A DNA stretch of 64,000 bases, from assembly GCF_000372725.1 (NCBI RefSeq), contig NW_005196094.1, positions 377,541 through 441,540 of the forward strand, in the 5' to 3' direction. The notes beneath the pieces are model-generated. The model was given only the letters and a program-made list of their open reading frames with translations, searched no databases and was not told the DNA's origin. This DNA is from Emiliania huxleyi CCMP1516 (Eukaryota; Haptophyta; Isochrysidales; Noelaerhabdaceae). Both the position numbers and the translations under genes were made by a program. This document shows positions 11,486 through 22,348 of this stretch, piece by piece (within the stretch, counting starts at the first letter, position 1; each line of letters opens with the position of its first letter).

Positions 11486-12012
11486 GCAGGCCGAGGTCGC
11501 CCTTGGCGGAGGCGAGGCGCGGCGCGGAGCCGGAGAAGGCGCGGGCGCAGGGGCGCAGGCCGAGGTCGCCCTTGACGGAGGCGAGGCGCGGCGCGGAGCC
11601 GGAGAAGGCGCGGGCGCAGGGGCGCAGGCCGAGGTCGCCCTTGACGGAGGCGAGGCGCGGCGCGGAGCCAGAGAAGGCGCGGGCGCAGGGGCGCAGGCCG
11701 GAGACGGCGCGGGCGCGAGGGCGCAGGCCGAGGTCGCCCTTGACGGAGGCGAGGCGCGGCGCGGAGCCGGAGACGGCGCGGGCGCGAGGGCGCGGGCCGA
11801 GGTCGCCCTTGACGGAGGCGAGGCGCGGCGCGGAGCCGGAGAAGGCGCGGGCGCAGGGGCGCAGGCCGAGGTCGCCCTTGACGGAGGCGAGGCGCGGCGC
11901 GGAGCCGGAGAAGGCGCGGGCGCAGGGGCGCAGGCCGGAGACGGCGCGGGCGCGAGGGCGCAGGCCGAGGTCGCCCTTGACGGAGGCGAAGCGCGGCGCG
12001 GAGCCGGAGGTA
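11486..12012 (-). repeat. 69-bp cassette tandem array
   Basis: The core 'gcaggccgaggtcgcc' and its variants recur at 11486, 11555, 11624, 11693, 11723, 11792, 11861, 11930 and 11960: 69-bp units with two extra 30-bp partial units. On the minus strand one frame reads GSAPRLASVKGDLGLRPCARAF repeatedly. A single further copy lies 1.5 kb away inside the coding N-terminus of the minus-strand gene (13489-13549). Confidence 0.85.
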
Positions 12013-12151
12013 AAGCTATGAAAGCTGAAGCGTGAGGCACTGGCTGTGCGATGTGAGTTGTCACTCTCGATGACGGAAGCGAGACTCGAGTACTCGACGG
12101 TGACGGCGGCGGCGACGGCGCTGGTGGCGGAGGCGCTGGCGGAGAGCTCGG

Positions 12152-13630
12152 CTACGGTGGAGGCGGCGGCAGGGCGCGCCCAGTCGTAGTCGAGGGCGGC
12201 GCAGGCATCTCGCGCGCTGGCCTGAAGAGCGCCGGCCGTGCGAGGCGAGTAACACGCTCGAAGACGAAGGCGAGACTCGGGTCCTCGACGGTACAGCTGA
12301 CGGCGACGGCGCTGGCGGCAGAGGCGCTGGCCGATCGCTCGGCTCCGGCGGAGGCGGCAGAGCACGTCCGCTCGGAGTCGAGGTTGGCGCAGGAGTCTTG
12401 AGCACTGGGGAGACGAGCGCCGGCCGTGCGAGGCGAGGCATCACGCTCGAAGACGAAGGCGAGACTTGAGTCCTCGACGGTACAGCTGACGGCGACGGCG
12501 CTGATGTAGCAGATTCTGAAAAGGTTCCACCAGAGCTTGCGTGTGGCGGCGGCGGCTGGCGCCTTGGCTGGGGCGGCTGTGACTGGCGCCTCGGCCTCCC
12601 TTTGGGCAGAGGCCTCAGCTGGTTGGTTGGCCTTGTGGGCGGCGGCCTCGGCTGTCGCCTCGGCTCCACCTTGGGTAGTGGCCTCGGCTGTCGCCTCGGC
12701 CTCTTGTGTGACAGCCTCGGCTGGCGCCTCGGCAGCCAGGTCGGGGGCTGCGCCCCCTTCCCCCGGGCCCCCCCACGGTCGGCGCCCCGGAGGAGAGGTC
12801 CGACAGGAGGCGTCGGCGTCGGCCCGCAGGCGCAGCCGATGGCAGGATGAAGGACGCAAGGGGCAGCTGACGGCAACGGAGCTGGGCGGCGACCGGTAGA
12901 CTCGACCGAAGCACACCCCCCCAACACGAGATGGTCCGCATCGCCGGCACCTTTGTTTTGGGCTGGGGCAGGGTGGGAGATTTGAATTTGAAGTTGAATT
13001 TGAAGTTGAGTTGCGCCGTGTCTCGGCGCCGGCGATGAAGTTGTTGATGGACGGACCTGTGACGACGGTTGTAAACCATCCATCGGTCTGCCTTCCGGGA
13101 GCGCCTGGCGGCCGTCCTGGAGGCTGTGCCGACGCAGAGGAGCTGGTGAGCGCAAAATGGCAGGCGCCGTTGATGGAGATCATGTCTGGAAGCGGCTCTG
13201 AGGGGACTGGCACTGGTGTTGGTCCAGAAACAGCGACGGCGAGGATGACGGTGAGCAGGATGGTGAAAACGCAGTAGACTCCGGAGCCGAAAGCGACGCG
13301 AGTCTTGGCGCGAGCCACGCAGGCCGCAGAGAGAGCGCAAGCGGCGGTGAACCGCTCGCGAGCGCACACAACGAGCCGGCGGGCGGCAGTGAGAAAGTAG
13401 TGGACAAAGTCGACGGTGACGACAAAGATGGAGGTGGCGATGGAGAGGGCGAGCTGGATGATGGGCGGCGCTGAGCCGAAGATGGCGCGGGCGCAGGGGC
13501 GCAGGCCGGAGACGGCGCGGGCGCGAGGGCGCAGGCCGAGGTCGTCGTCGAGAGTGACGGGATCGGCAGAGTAGTCGGTGATCGGATTGGCCATTTTTTC
13601 GCTGCTGGGCGTGGCGGAGATGTCCGCCAT
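12152..13630 (-). CDS. Two-TM membrane protein with repeat cassettes
   Basis: I do not recognise this gene. The ATG at 13630 (MADISATPSSEKMANP) opens a 492-aa frame. It contains the array cassette (DLGLRPRARAVSGLRPCARA), a first hydrophobic segment (IIQLALSIATSIFVVTVDFV), a basic loop, and a second TM (SGVYCVFTILLTVILAVAVSG). A Ser/Pro/Asn-rich region with NSTSNSTS sequons, an Ala/Glu-rich linker and tandem copies of a unit beginning SPRTAG and containing SAVAVSCTVED follow. A third, diverged unit continues in another frame after an apparent 1-nt deletion near 12245. The true end may therefore lie downstream, or this may be a decaying locus. Function unknown. Confidence 0.55.
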   Translation of the reverse strand: MADISATPSSEKMANPITDYSADPVTLDDDLGLRPRARAVSGLRPCARAIFGSAPPIIQLALSIATSIFVVTVDFVHYFLTAARRLVVCARERFTAACALSAACVARAKTRVAFGSGVYCVFTILLTVILAVAVSGPTPVPVPSEPLPDMISINGACHFALTSSSASAQPPGRPPGAPGRQTDGWFTTVVTGPSINNFIAGAETRRNSTSNSTSNSNLPPCPSPKQRCRRCGPSRVGGVCFGRVYRSPPSSVAVSCPLRPSSCHRLRLRADADASCRTSPPGRRPWGGPGEGGAAPDLAAEAPAEAVTQEAEATAEATTQGGAEATAEAAAHKANQPAEASAQREAEAPVTAAPAKAPAAAATRKLWWNLFRICYISAVAVSCTVEDSSLAFVFERDASPRTAGARLPSAQDSCANLDSERTCSAASAGAERSASASAASAVAVSCTVEDPSLAFVFERVTRLARPALFRPAREMPAPPSTTTGRALPPPPP

Positions 13631-13973
13631 GACCTCGGGGGTGGAGTGCACCTCACCGTAAGGTACCACGTTTGAGCGCGGAGGCTCAGAGCCGGAGGGT
13701 GGCTGGCTGAAGGATTGTAAAGGACCAGAAAGGCACGACGTCTAGGACATCGCGACAAACAAAACGCGCCGACTAAGGGACGTCCACGTGACACGATTGT
13801 GGCACAGAGGGTGTGATGCTGGAGTATCGACATTCATGGGGCACGGCGCAGGATGCGCCGTGCTAGTACACCGTGTGTAGCGTGTGTGAAGGGTAGCACA
13901 GGCGTCCGAATTCAGACGTGGGAGAGGCCCTTACGGGTCGTATATCCCGCTTCAACGGCGAGAGAGAGCCTCT

Positions 13974-14577
13974 TCCGCCGCCTCCCGGGCCGTCTCGAAG
14001 GGCCGACCAGCCCACGCCACGAGGCGCTGCTGGCGGGAGCCAAGAAGGACTCGTAAAGGCCTCAGAGTGCCATCTGAAGCGGGCGGCACTGGACACTGGT
14101 GGGGCTAGAGGGGCTGACTGAGCGCCGGTGGGGCGGCTGAAGCTTGCCTGGCACGGGTTCTCGCGGCGCGTCCGTGTACCACGCGTCCAGGGCGCTGTTC
14201 CCACACCGCTCTGAGCGACAAGGGTGTGCATGGCGCGGTCGAGGAGCGTGTCTGAGATGATCTATAGCGAGCCTCTCGCACGTCCGGTGAGCGGCAGAAC
14301 CGGCCATCCCGCACGACGACGGCGACGCGTGAAGGTGCGCACGCCATAAGGCAGCTGCGGGCCAGCACGTTGCATGGGATGATGGCGGCTGAGGGGGCCT
14401 GAGCATCGACGCGCCGCCGACAATGCACCTGAGGCCGCAAACGGCCAGGAGCGCGTCAATAGCTTGAAAAAGGACAAAAAGGTAACCGGATATGAGGCGC
14501 CAGTCGGCGGGCTCCTTGAACCACAGCTTTGGCTCTTGGCACAGCGTGCCCGACGCCGTTCCGCGGATCGAGTGGCT
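13974..14577. repeat. Duplicated block, copy B (abuts tRNA-Arg)
   Basis: Second copy of the 9983-10664 block. Homology ends at 14577, 11 bp before the first base of the tRNA gene, and the flanking sequences on both sides are unrelated to copy A. Confidence 0.9.
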
Positions 14578-14588
14578 GCTGGTTCGAA

Positions 14589-14661
14589 GCCCCCGTGGCC
14601 TAATGGATAAGGCGTCCGACCCCGGATCGGAAGATTGTGAGTTCGACTCTCACCGGGGGTG
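14589..14661 (+). tRNA. tRNA-Arg (anticodon CCG), with C33
   Basis: The 73-nt cloverleaf folds cleanly. The acceptor GCCCCCG pairs with CGGGGGT (the first pair is G-U), the D arm is GCC-TAATGGATAA-GGC, the anticodon stem is TCCGA/TCGGA, and the T arm is GTGAG-TTCGACT-CTCAC with discriminator G. The anticodon loop CCCCGGA gives anticodon CCG (Arg, codon CGG). Internal A and B boxes are present, CCA is not encoded, and a run of five Ts just downstream (14666-14670) suits Pol III termination. Position 33 is C instead of the near-universal U. No intron. Confidence 0.9.
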
Positions 14662-15121
14662 TTTCATTTTTGCCCTTTTCTTTACCGCCCCTGTGTCTCA
14701 CCACAGCGCAGAGTGTCTGATGACTTTGGAAAGCTTTTGCCCTTGTTGTCTTCTATTTCTTTGTGTTTGTCCGTCAGACTTATCGATAATATTGATCGGC
14801 CGCGACCCGATGCACGCCTCTTGCTTCCGCTCTGTGTTGGCCCCTAAAGTGAGCTCCCCTAAGAAAAGAAAGAAAGAAAGAAAACAGACACGCCAAACGA
14901 GGGATAGGGGAGGAGGACAGGGTCCCCACCTGCACGAGCAGGATTTTGGAAGGACGATCAGGGGGACAGGTGGGGCTCTCCTCCCCTAAGAGGTGCCACC
15001 GCCTGTGCCGCCGGACTTTTACTCGCGATCCGCGACGTTCGCCCGTCCCTGGCCGCCCTCTCTCTCCTCCTCCCCACCGCCACCCCACCTACACCGCCCG
15101 ACGCCCCGCGCACTCCTCACC

Positions 15122-16583
15122 ATGTTCGACGCCGAGCGCGCCGCCGCCAGCCAGCGGCGCGCCGAGCTCTCCTCCATGTGCCGCACGCTGCGCGCTGCCG
15201 ACGCCGAGGCGCGGCTGACCCAGATCCCCGCGGTGATGAAGGCCTTCCAAAAGGAGGTCGAGCGGCTGACGCAGCGGGCGGTCGCCGCGGAGGACGCCTG
15301 CGAGCGGGCCGCCGCCGCCACCGCCACCAGCCCGCCGCCGCTCAGCGAGGCGGCGCTCCGGCAGCACGCCGAGCTCGAGGCGGCGACGGCGCGGGCGGCG
15401 GCGGCGCAGCAGGAGGCGGCGGCGGCGCAGCAGGAGGCGGCGGCGGCGCAGCAGGAGGCGGCGGCGGCGCGCGAGGAGGCGGCGGCGGCGCAGCAGGAGG
15501 CGGCGGCGGCGCGCGAGGAGGCGGCGGCGGCGCAGCGGTCCCTCGCCGCCGCGGCGGCCGAGGCCTCCTCCTCGCGCGGCCGGCTCGAGTCGGAGCTGGA
15601 CGCGGAGCGGCGGGGCCGGCGCGAGGAGGTCGCACTGCTCAAGGAGGCGGCGGCCGAGGCGGCGGCCGAGGCGGTGGGCTCGCTCGAGGCGGAGTCCGAG
15701 GCGGCGCTCGCAAAGGCGCTCGCCGCCGCCGCCGCCGAGCACGCCTCCGCCCTGCAGCGGGCGGACGCCAGAGCAGAGGCGCGCGCCGCCGTCGACGCCG
15801 GCCGGCTAAAGGAGCTTCAGGCGCAGCTCGAGGCGGCGGCCGAGGCGGCGGCGGCGGAGCGGGCCGCCGCGGGCGCCGCCGCGGGCCGCGAGCGCGAGAT
15901 GCGGCTGCGCGCCGAGGCGCTCACCGCCGAGCGAGTGACGCAGGCGCAAGAGGCGTCGCTCGCCAAGGAGTCGGTCGGCGCGGCGGAGGAGAGGCGGGCG
16001 GAGGCGGAGGCGGCGACGGCGGCGGCGGAGGCGGAGGCGGCGGCGGCGGCGGCGGAGCGGGGCGAGGCGGAGGCGGAGGCCCAGCGCCTGCGCGAGCAGC
16101 TCGCCGCGGCGCAGGCCGAGCTCGAGTCGGCGAGCGCAGCGGCGGCGGACGCCGACGGGGCGCGCGCCGCGGCGGCCGGCGAGGCAGCAGCGGCGGCGGC
16201 GGCGCAGCGCGGCGCCGAGGGGCGGGCGCAGGCGGCGCTGGACGAGCTCGCCCGCTACAAGGGCATGGCCGCCATGGCGCTGCGCTCCAAGGATGACGAG
16301 GCGGCGGCCGCCGCCGCGCGTGCGACGGCCCTCGAGGAGGAGTGCGCGCAGCTGCGGGCGGCGGCCGAGGCGGCGGCGGCGGAGCGGGGCGAGGCGGCGG
16401 CGAGGTCGGCGGCGGAGCAGTCGGCGGCGGCGGCGGCGGCGGCGGGCGAAGCCGCGGTGGCGGAGCGGGCGGCGGCCGACGGGCGGCTCGCCGAGGCGGT
16501 GAAGCCGCTGGAGGAGGAGAGGGGGGCGCTGCAGGCGCGCGTGGCGGCGCTCGAGGCGGAGCTGAGGAGAGCGCGGTCGTCGC

Positions 16584-16626
<43 letters not shown>

Positions 16627-16885
16627 CACGCCCGAGGCGACTCCGACGCGGCCAGTGCAACGGGGCCGCCCCGGCAGCGGCGGCGGCGCGGCGGCGGCGC
16701 CGTCGCCGCCGGACCTCGAGGAGGGCGGCAGCGCGACGCCGCTGCTCGCCAAGGGGGCCAGGGTGGCCGCCAGCGGGCGCGCCACCCCGCGGAAGGTGCT
16801 GCTCATCGTGTACATGGTGGCGGTCCACCTGGCGCTGCTCGCGTCCCAGGCGTACAAGCTGCACGCGCACGCATGCCCGCCCTAG
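15122..16885 (+). CDS. CASP-like golgin (coiled-coil tail-anchored Golgi protein)
   Basis: The single exon encodes 587 aa. The N-terminus (RRAELSSMCRTLRAADAEAR, then IPAVMKAFQKEVERLTQRA) matches the start of the CASP family, where 'KxLxxLxREFK..' leads to 'LLKSFQxEIDxLxxRxxxAE'. A 430-residue Ala/Glu/Arg coiled coil follows, then a Pro/Gly-rich hinge and a single hydrophobic segment near the C-terminus (VLLIVYMVAVHLALLASQAY), as in CASP and golgin-84 type tail-anchored Golgi tethers. The expected role is vesicle tethering at Golgi membranes. The coiled coil is extremely Ala-rich, so family assignment rests on the two ends. The ATG at 15122 follows a pyrimidine-rich leader. The tRNA-Arg lies 460 bp upstream on the same strand. 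Confidence 0.7.
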
Positions 16886-19783
16886 GGACACTCCCATGCG
16901 TCGTACGATGTGAGGGGCGGCGAGCTGGTGGCGTGGGAGAGAGGGAGGCTCCCGCGTGCCGTTCGCCATGCCCCTCTCAGTGTGAGGATGTGGCGGAAGA
17001 GCCGAGGCCGTTTGGCATGTCGATCTTATGTGAGAGTGAGAGTGGTAACTGGTATGTGTGTCCGCAGCGCGGGAGCGCGTGCGAATTCGAAACAGACCAA
17101 TGGAGTACACCCTGATCCCTGTGCGATAAAAGCTCTGGGCCGGCGCGGGGGCCCCAGAGCCCAGAGAGGGTGTCCATGCGGGGGGGAGATGGGGTCCCAT
17201 GGCCCGCCGCAGGCGCCGATTTTTTCGGATTGTTTTTCTTTTTTGGCGATTTTTACTTGTTTTCATGGGAATTCGGCGTACTTGCGGCCATGCTATCACG
17301 CCTTGCGACAGCCTGTCGGCGCAGCTGACCGTGTCATGATGCACAATTGATCACCTGCATAGCTCGCGGCCTTAGTATCAAGTATTCAGTGACGACCTGA
17401 TCGTACGGCCAGTAGGAAGGTGTCCTTCCATCGTGTGCACGCTTCTAGCTGGCGCAATGCGCGTCACCTCGGATTGGCTGCTGGCACTCTCGAGGCTATG
17501 CCTACACAGCCTCGCGCGCATGGGCAGTCAAGAGGGACCACGCACCTTCTCAGGACAGCGCCGGTGCCTCTCTCTTGGACCGGCAAACTTGGTGGTATCG
17601 TGTCACCAATGTGGGACCAGTGCGGCATCGCGCCATCGACAGCTCTGAACTGCGCCTCACCACTGACCGGGAAGGCCGCCAAGTGGGCCAGCACAGGTCG
17701 CACATTGTGGCAGCAGTCAGCAGTGCATGGCTGATAGCTAGAGCAGCAGCGTCAGGGTCGCAGGGTCGGATCGTGTCAAGCCTCTCGCCCGGCCGGCCGC
17801 GTGCAGACGTCGGCCTGCGTCTGCTGTCTGGAGTGATCTGTCGGCGGTCAGTACGACCGATCAGGTCGGAGTTTTCTGATGGTTGGAGGGTCTATCTGTA
17901 TGTACTCCTCGAGATCTTTCCAAATCTGCCCTCTACTTAACCGTCCTTAATCGGGAAGTCGGTGCTCATAGAGACTCATAGAGCCGGAGCCCCGTTTCCG
18001 CACTGCGGCGCGGCGCACGGTGCCTCCGGGGGGCCCCGCGCCGGCCCAGAGGATAAAAGTCGCTCGGTCGTACGGACTACGGTCCAACATGCCGGGCCAA
18101 ATTCTTTTCCGAGTGCGCGCCAGTCCCGTGCCCAGTGTCGTGCGAGGGAGCTTTGTTCTGTAAAATTCTTTCGAGCCTGTCTGCTGCGAGCGAGAGTATC
18201 GTCCCGGAGGCACCTCGCCGTCTGGCCTTCGAATTTAATAAATTCCATGGTGGCCGTCTCCATGGATACCCAGCAGTATCTCCGCCGTACTCGCTCCTCG
18301 AGCCGCCGCGAGCGGGCACAGGGTGTGCCAGCATGTGCGCCAGCCCTGCCCACGCTCCTCCCGCGCTCTCGCGCGCTCTATGGCTTGCGCAGGCACGTTC
18401 GAGCGCCTCGGTGCGCAGCGTCAAACTGAGGGCCGGCGACAGCCCGAGGCGCGCCGGAACCCGCTGCCGCGTGGCGTGCCGCCCCGATCCACCCCAAGGG
18501 TCAGCCCGAGGCCGATTGGGCCGCTCCCGGAGCACTCCGTCTCGAGGAACCCCCCCGCACTTTTGCGGCCTCTCGCCACAGGCTCACCGCCCCTACATGT
18601 GGCCACCGGGCGAGAACGATGGTGCGCTGGTCGCTCCTGCGCGTGGTGTGAGCGCCGTGTGACCGGCCGCACTCTCTCCCGCGCCCGACGCGCGCAGGTG
18701 CAGCTGGCCGCGACGCGCATAGCGCTGCACACGCACAAGTTGTGGCGGCGGCGGCGCACCCGGTCCTCCTCGCCAGACATGAAACGCGGCGCTCCATGCG
18801 GCGGCACCGCATTCGTGGCTCTCTGGTCTGTGCGCGAGGCGCCGACGGCGCCGTCGAGGCCACGGTGGACGTTGCCTACACGTGCTCGCTGCGTGAGACT
18901 GCTCACTGCGCGCGACCACCCAGTGCTCCATCCGGCATCCGACGTTCGCGAGAGTCGCCGCCGACGCACAGTTTACTGTGAGCGCCGCGGCTGACGGTGA
19001 TATGACTTGAACTTTTGTGTGTCCCCATACATCGCTGCACGCTGCTGTGACGCGACGACGCTGTCTCGAGAGTGAGAGAAAGAGTGAGATGTGACGGCAC
19101 GGGATGTGAGGGTTGCAGCAGTTGGCTTGGTAGTTGGTGTATTCACGTCGCGTGCGGTAAACGCGTGCGGTATACACGCCGCGTCGCATGAGTGTCCATG
19201 ATGACGGGCGGCTTCGTGGTACCCATACCGGCGCGACCAAAGAGCTCGAACCCGCGAGCCGTCGGGGACGCGCGATGGCCACCGTTTCAGGAAGCACCCG
19301 CCGCAGCAGCCAGGTGTGGCCCCGCCGCGGCGACACACGCCTCACGCCGCCGGGAGAGAGGAACGTGTGACCCAACGCGGCCGCTCGCTGCTCGATCATC
19401 TCACGCCGCATGCTGTGTGCCGGTGCAGGCTGGCGCGCGTGCCTCGTCGAGCGGCAGCAATGTGGGTCCTGCTGGCGGCAGCGACCGGTGGGCGCGGCGT
19501 CTCCTCCCGCGTGCCAGCCTCATCTGTCCGTAGGAGTAGCTCGCTGCCGCCGGGGCCGACGGTGGGAGGGCGTGGGAGCAGTGAATCAAGACCCGCCGCT
19601 CCCTCGCAGGCGGTGCCCGGCGGTCAATGTGGAGGTTGACCGCGAAAAGAAGGTGCTCGCTGCCGGCCGCCCGCACATGCTCGCACGCTAGGCGTCACTC
19701 TCGCTCTGATCCGTATATCGGTACGCGTGCGCAGGAGTACACGCTGAGCCTCAAGCTTTGCGCGCTGCCGACTTGCACTCGAG
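16886..19783. other. 2.9 kb with no gene I can support
   Basis: Open frames of 60-270 codons occur on both strands (the longest, minus strand, 18593-19411), but they overlap each other and show no domain, hydrophobic pattern or splice context. This probably comprises the 3' region of the golgin gene and the promoter region of the next gene. Confidence 0.35.
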
Positions 19784-21374
19784 GATGCCACCAGCCTTGG
19801 ACCTGCTCAAGGCCTTCCTGCGTGGACGGTGAGCACAGCTGCCTACACGAGAGCTGCACCGCGGCTGCGGATCGGCGGCAGTGCAAGCTCTACAAGCCGT
19901 CGAGTGACAGCAGCCCGCACCTTTGGTGGTCATTCCCGCCCCAGGCCGAGCTGCAGCACGCCATCCCTCTGCCGGCTATGCTCGATGGCTACTCACTCGC
20001 CGCGCTCAATCTCCACGTGCGCTGCCGTCCCTTGTGCACACGGCCTGCGCTACGTGGGGACGGGACCAACACGAGTAGCCACGACTCCATGTGCCGTAGG
20101 TGTGCGAGACTCACGAGACGCACGTGAAGGGGCCGGGCGGGAAGAGGAACTCTGCAGCGCCTCGGAGGGAGCCCGAGCTCACCCACATGAACGTGGAAAG
20201 CGCCGTCAACGATCGGAAGGCGGTGACGCGTCGCGGCGACCGGCTCGCCCTCCTCGCGTGGCCAGTACACGTGGGCGCAGATTACTACCGCCACCGAGGC
20301 GGTGGTCCCGCCGGTCGGGCAGGCGGGCCAGCCGGTGCGCACCCAGAAGAACTTGCTGAAAGTCATCCAGCTCTGCGAGGCGCGGCTGCTGCAGTGGGCT
20401 CTCGCGCGAACCCCCGAGGCCAGCACGGCCATGCCCGACATCATCATCGCGATCAACGACAAGCTTCCCGTCTCGGTGTACAACGCGGCGGTCAAGGTCG
20501 AGGCGCCGGAGCGGCTGCCGAGGCTTGGGCGAGGGGGCGGCGGCGCCAAGCGCCAGTGCGTCACCGCCGCCTCGCTCATTTCTGCGCAGGAGCTGCAGGA
20601 GCAGTACGGTGTCGACCTGTCGGGGCTGGCTACCCTCGAGACGACGGACAAGAAGGGAGCCAAGGCCATCGTCTCGGGCCAGCTGCTGGCGCGTGCGAGC
20701 GACCGCGACGCCGAGAAAACGGCACAAAAAAGAAAATGGTTCCCCACGCTGCTCGAGCGGCTGCGGCTCGCTGTTGCGTCGGAGCTTGCAGGCGGCGCCG
20801 AGTCGACGGCAGCGGAGACGTCGACGGCGGCGGAGACGACGGCGGCGGCGGAGACGCCCACCGCGGCTGCGGCGGCCGCGGCACACGCCGGGGAGGAGGG
20901 AGGCGCCGAGAGCGCCGAGGAGGAAGAGGAAGAGGAGGGAGAGGAGGAGGCGGGGGAGGGAGAGGAGGCAGGCGCCGAGGAGGAGGACGAGGAGGTGTTC
21001 TTGTGCGGCGCGTGCGGGCAGGAGGACCCTCCCGAGGCGGTGACGACGGAGTGTGCTCGCTGCTTCCGGCGCGTCGCAAAGGCGGACACCGTCTGCGACG
21101 CGTCTGTGGACCGCAACGTGTGCAGCGGGAAGGAGGCGGAAGCTTGTGCGGCGGCGGCGGGAGCGATGGGGCGCGGCGGGAAGAGGCGCCGGCAGGCGAC
21201 ACAGGCGGCGCAGGAGACGGAGTGGATAGGGTGCGACGGACCGTGCGCTCGCTGGTTCCACACCTCCTGTGGCGCGGCGTGGTCCCGTCCGGTACGGACG
21301 ACTGGTTCTGCCCGGACTGCCGCACGGCCGCCGAGTCGGACGATGAAGTGGATGTGCTTCCCGAGGGCCTCTAA
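19784..21374 (+). CDS. PHD zinc-finger protein (apparent frameshift in the finger)
   Basis: The core frame is open from 20227 (GQYTWAQITTATEAVVPP) through an acidic Glu/Ala tract to a PHD finger: CGACGQ, CARCF, then EWIGCDGPCARWFHTSCG. The closing DDWFCPDC and the natural end DEVDVLPEGL* lie in another frame (-1), so about one base is missing, or two extra, between about 21265 and 21298. A probable first exon is 19784-19828 (MPPALDLLKAFLRG, donor GTGAGC), and LYKPSSDSSPHLWW.. near 19890-20020 looks like another exon. PHD fingers usually read histone H3 tails, suggesting a chromatin role. The gene ends 12 bp from the end of the convergent methyltransferase gene. The 5' exon structure is uncertain. 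Confidence 0.6.
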
Positions 21375-21386
21375 ACTAGTACAGAG

Positions 21387-22348
21387 TCACACATGCTTAA
21401 CTACAAAAATCAGCGCCGCCCCTCGAGCACAAACTCGGGCACCGCGCACGAATTGAATTTGAGGTCCGGCGAGGCACCACAGTCCACACACAAAGCTCTG
21501 TGGGCTGAGCGCCGCGCTCGACCCGTCCGCCCAGCGCGGGAGGACACGCACACGGCCGCACTCGCGGCAAATGCGGAGCTGCACGCACTCCTCACCCACA
21601 GCATCGAGAGTGAGCCACGCCTGCCTGGGCTGCGGCGGCGGCGCTCCTGGGCGCCACACGCAGAGGGCGTAGGAGCGGCACTCCCAGAGGTACCCCTTCT
21701 TGCGCTGGTTGACGTCAGTGAACGGGTTGGGGAAGACGAGGCCGCCGCGTATGTAGTGGACCTCGTGCGCACCCTCGCCAACGAGGCTCTCGTACCACGG
21801 CGTGTGCGACAGGATAGGGAGCAGCGCGACCAGAGTGCAGCCCCGCGCGCGCACGTCCACCTCGACCAGCTTGCGGAGGTGCACCTCGAGACCCGCCGCG
21901 CCGTTGGCCATATCCTGAGGCGCGTACGCGGGGTTGGCGTAGACGATGGCGCCCGGAGGAATGACAGCACGCGCGAGGACGTCGTCCTCGAGCGTCGCGT
22001 ACGCGCCGCACACCGCCGAGAAGGGCGTCGCCATCGCGTCAAAAGTTGGCTTCCAGATGCGGCGCACCGTGGCGACAACGGAGGCGGGGCTCTCAAACTG
22101 CTGGTGCATCTTGACGACAAGGACGGAGAGCGGCGGGTCCGCGGCGTCGGGCTCGAGCTCCCAGCGGGAGGCGCCGATGCGCCCGCCTGCCCTGCGGCGC
22201 GGCTCGGGCGTCGGGCGGCGGCGAAAATGTGCGGCTGCTCTTGCTAGGCGCGCCTGACGGCGCCGTGCTCGCGGTGCGACAACGCGTGCAAGTACTCATT
22301 GATACCGACGGCCGTGCGGGGCGCGGAGACTCGACGCCGGCGCACCAT
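21387..22348 (-). CDS. Dam-like N6-adenine DNA methyltransferase family protein
   Basis: Two exons, 22348-22254 and 22191-21387, joined by a 62-nt GC-AG intron, give an exact 299-aa frame from ATG MVRRRRVSAPRT. The motif order resembles phage-type N6-adenine methyltransferases: 'WKPTFDAMATPFSAVCGAYA' near the start, a motif IV-like IVYANPAYAPQDM (NPAY for NPPY), then a strand LVALLPILSHTPWYESLV and IRGGLVFPNPF. The C-terminus adds a small Cys-containing region (LRICRECGRVRVLPRW). If active it would transfer a methyl group from S-adenosylmethionine to adenine. The Pro to Ala change in the catalytic tetrapeptide and the unclear SAM-binding motif leave activity open. It is convergent with the PHD gene. 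Confidence 0.55.

Noticed and set aside
11486-12012. CRISPR-like array
   Set aside because: Units are contiguous, without unique spacers, and GC-rich. It is a tandem cassette in a eukaryotic genome.
15019-17344. Long minus-strand frames opposite the CASP-like gene
   Set aside because: Arg/Leu or Pro/Ala-rich shadow frames of GCG-rich coding DNA. The plus strand has a CASP-like start and a C-terminal TM helix.
18593-19411. 272-codon minus-strand open frame
   Set aside because: No domain, irregular composition, overlapped by equally long frames on the other strand, and no start or splice context of note.
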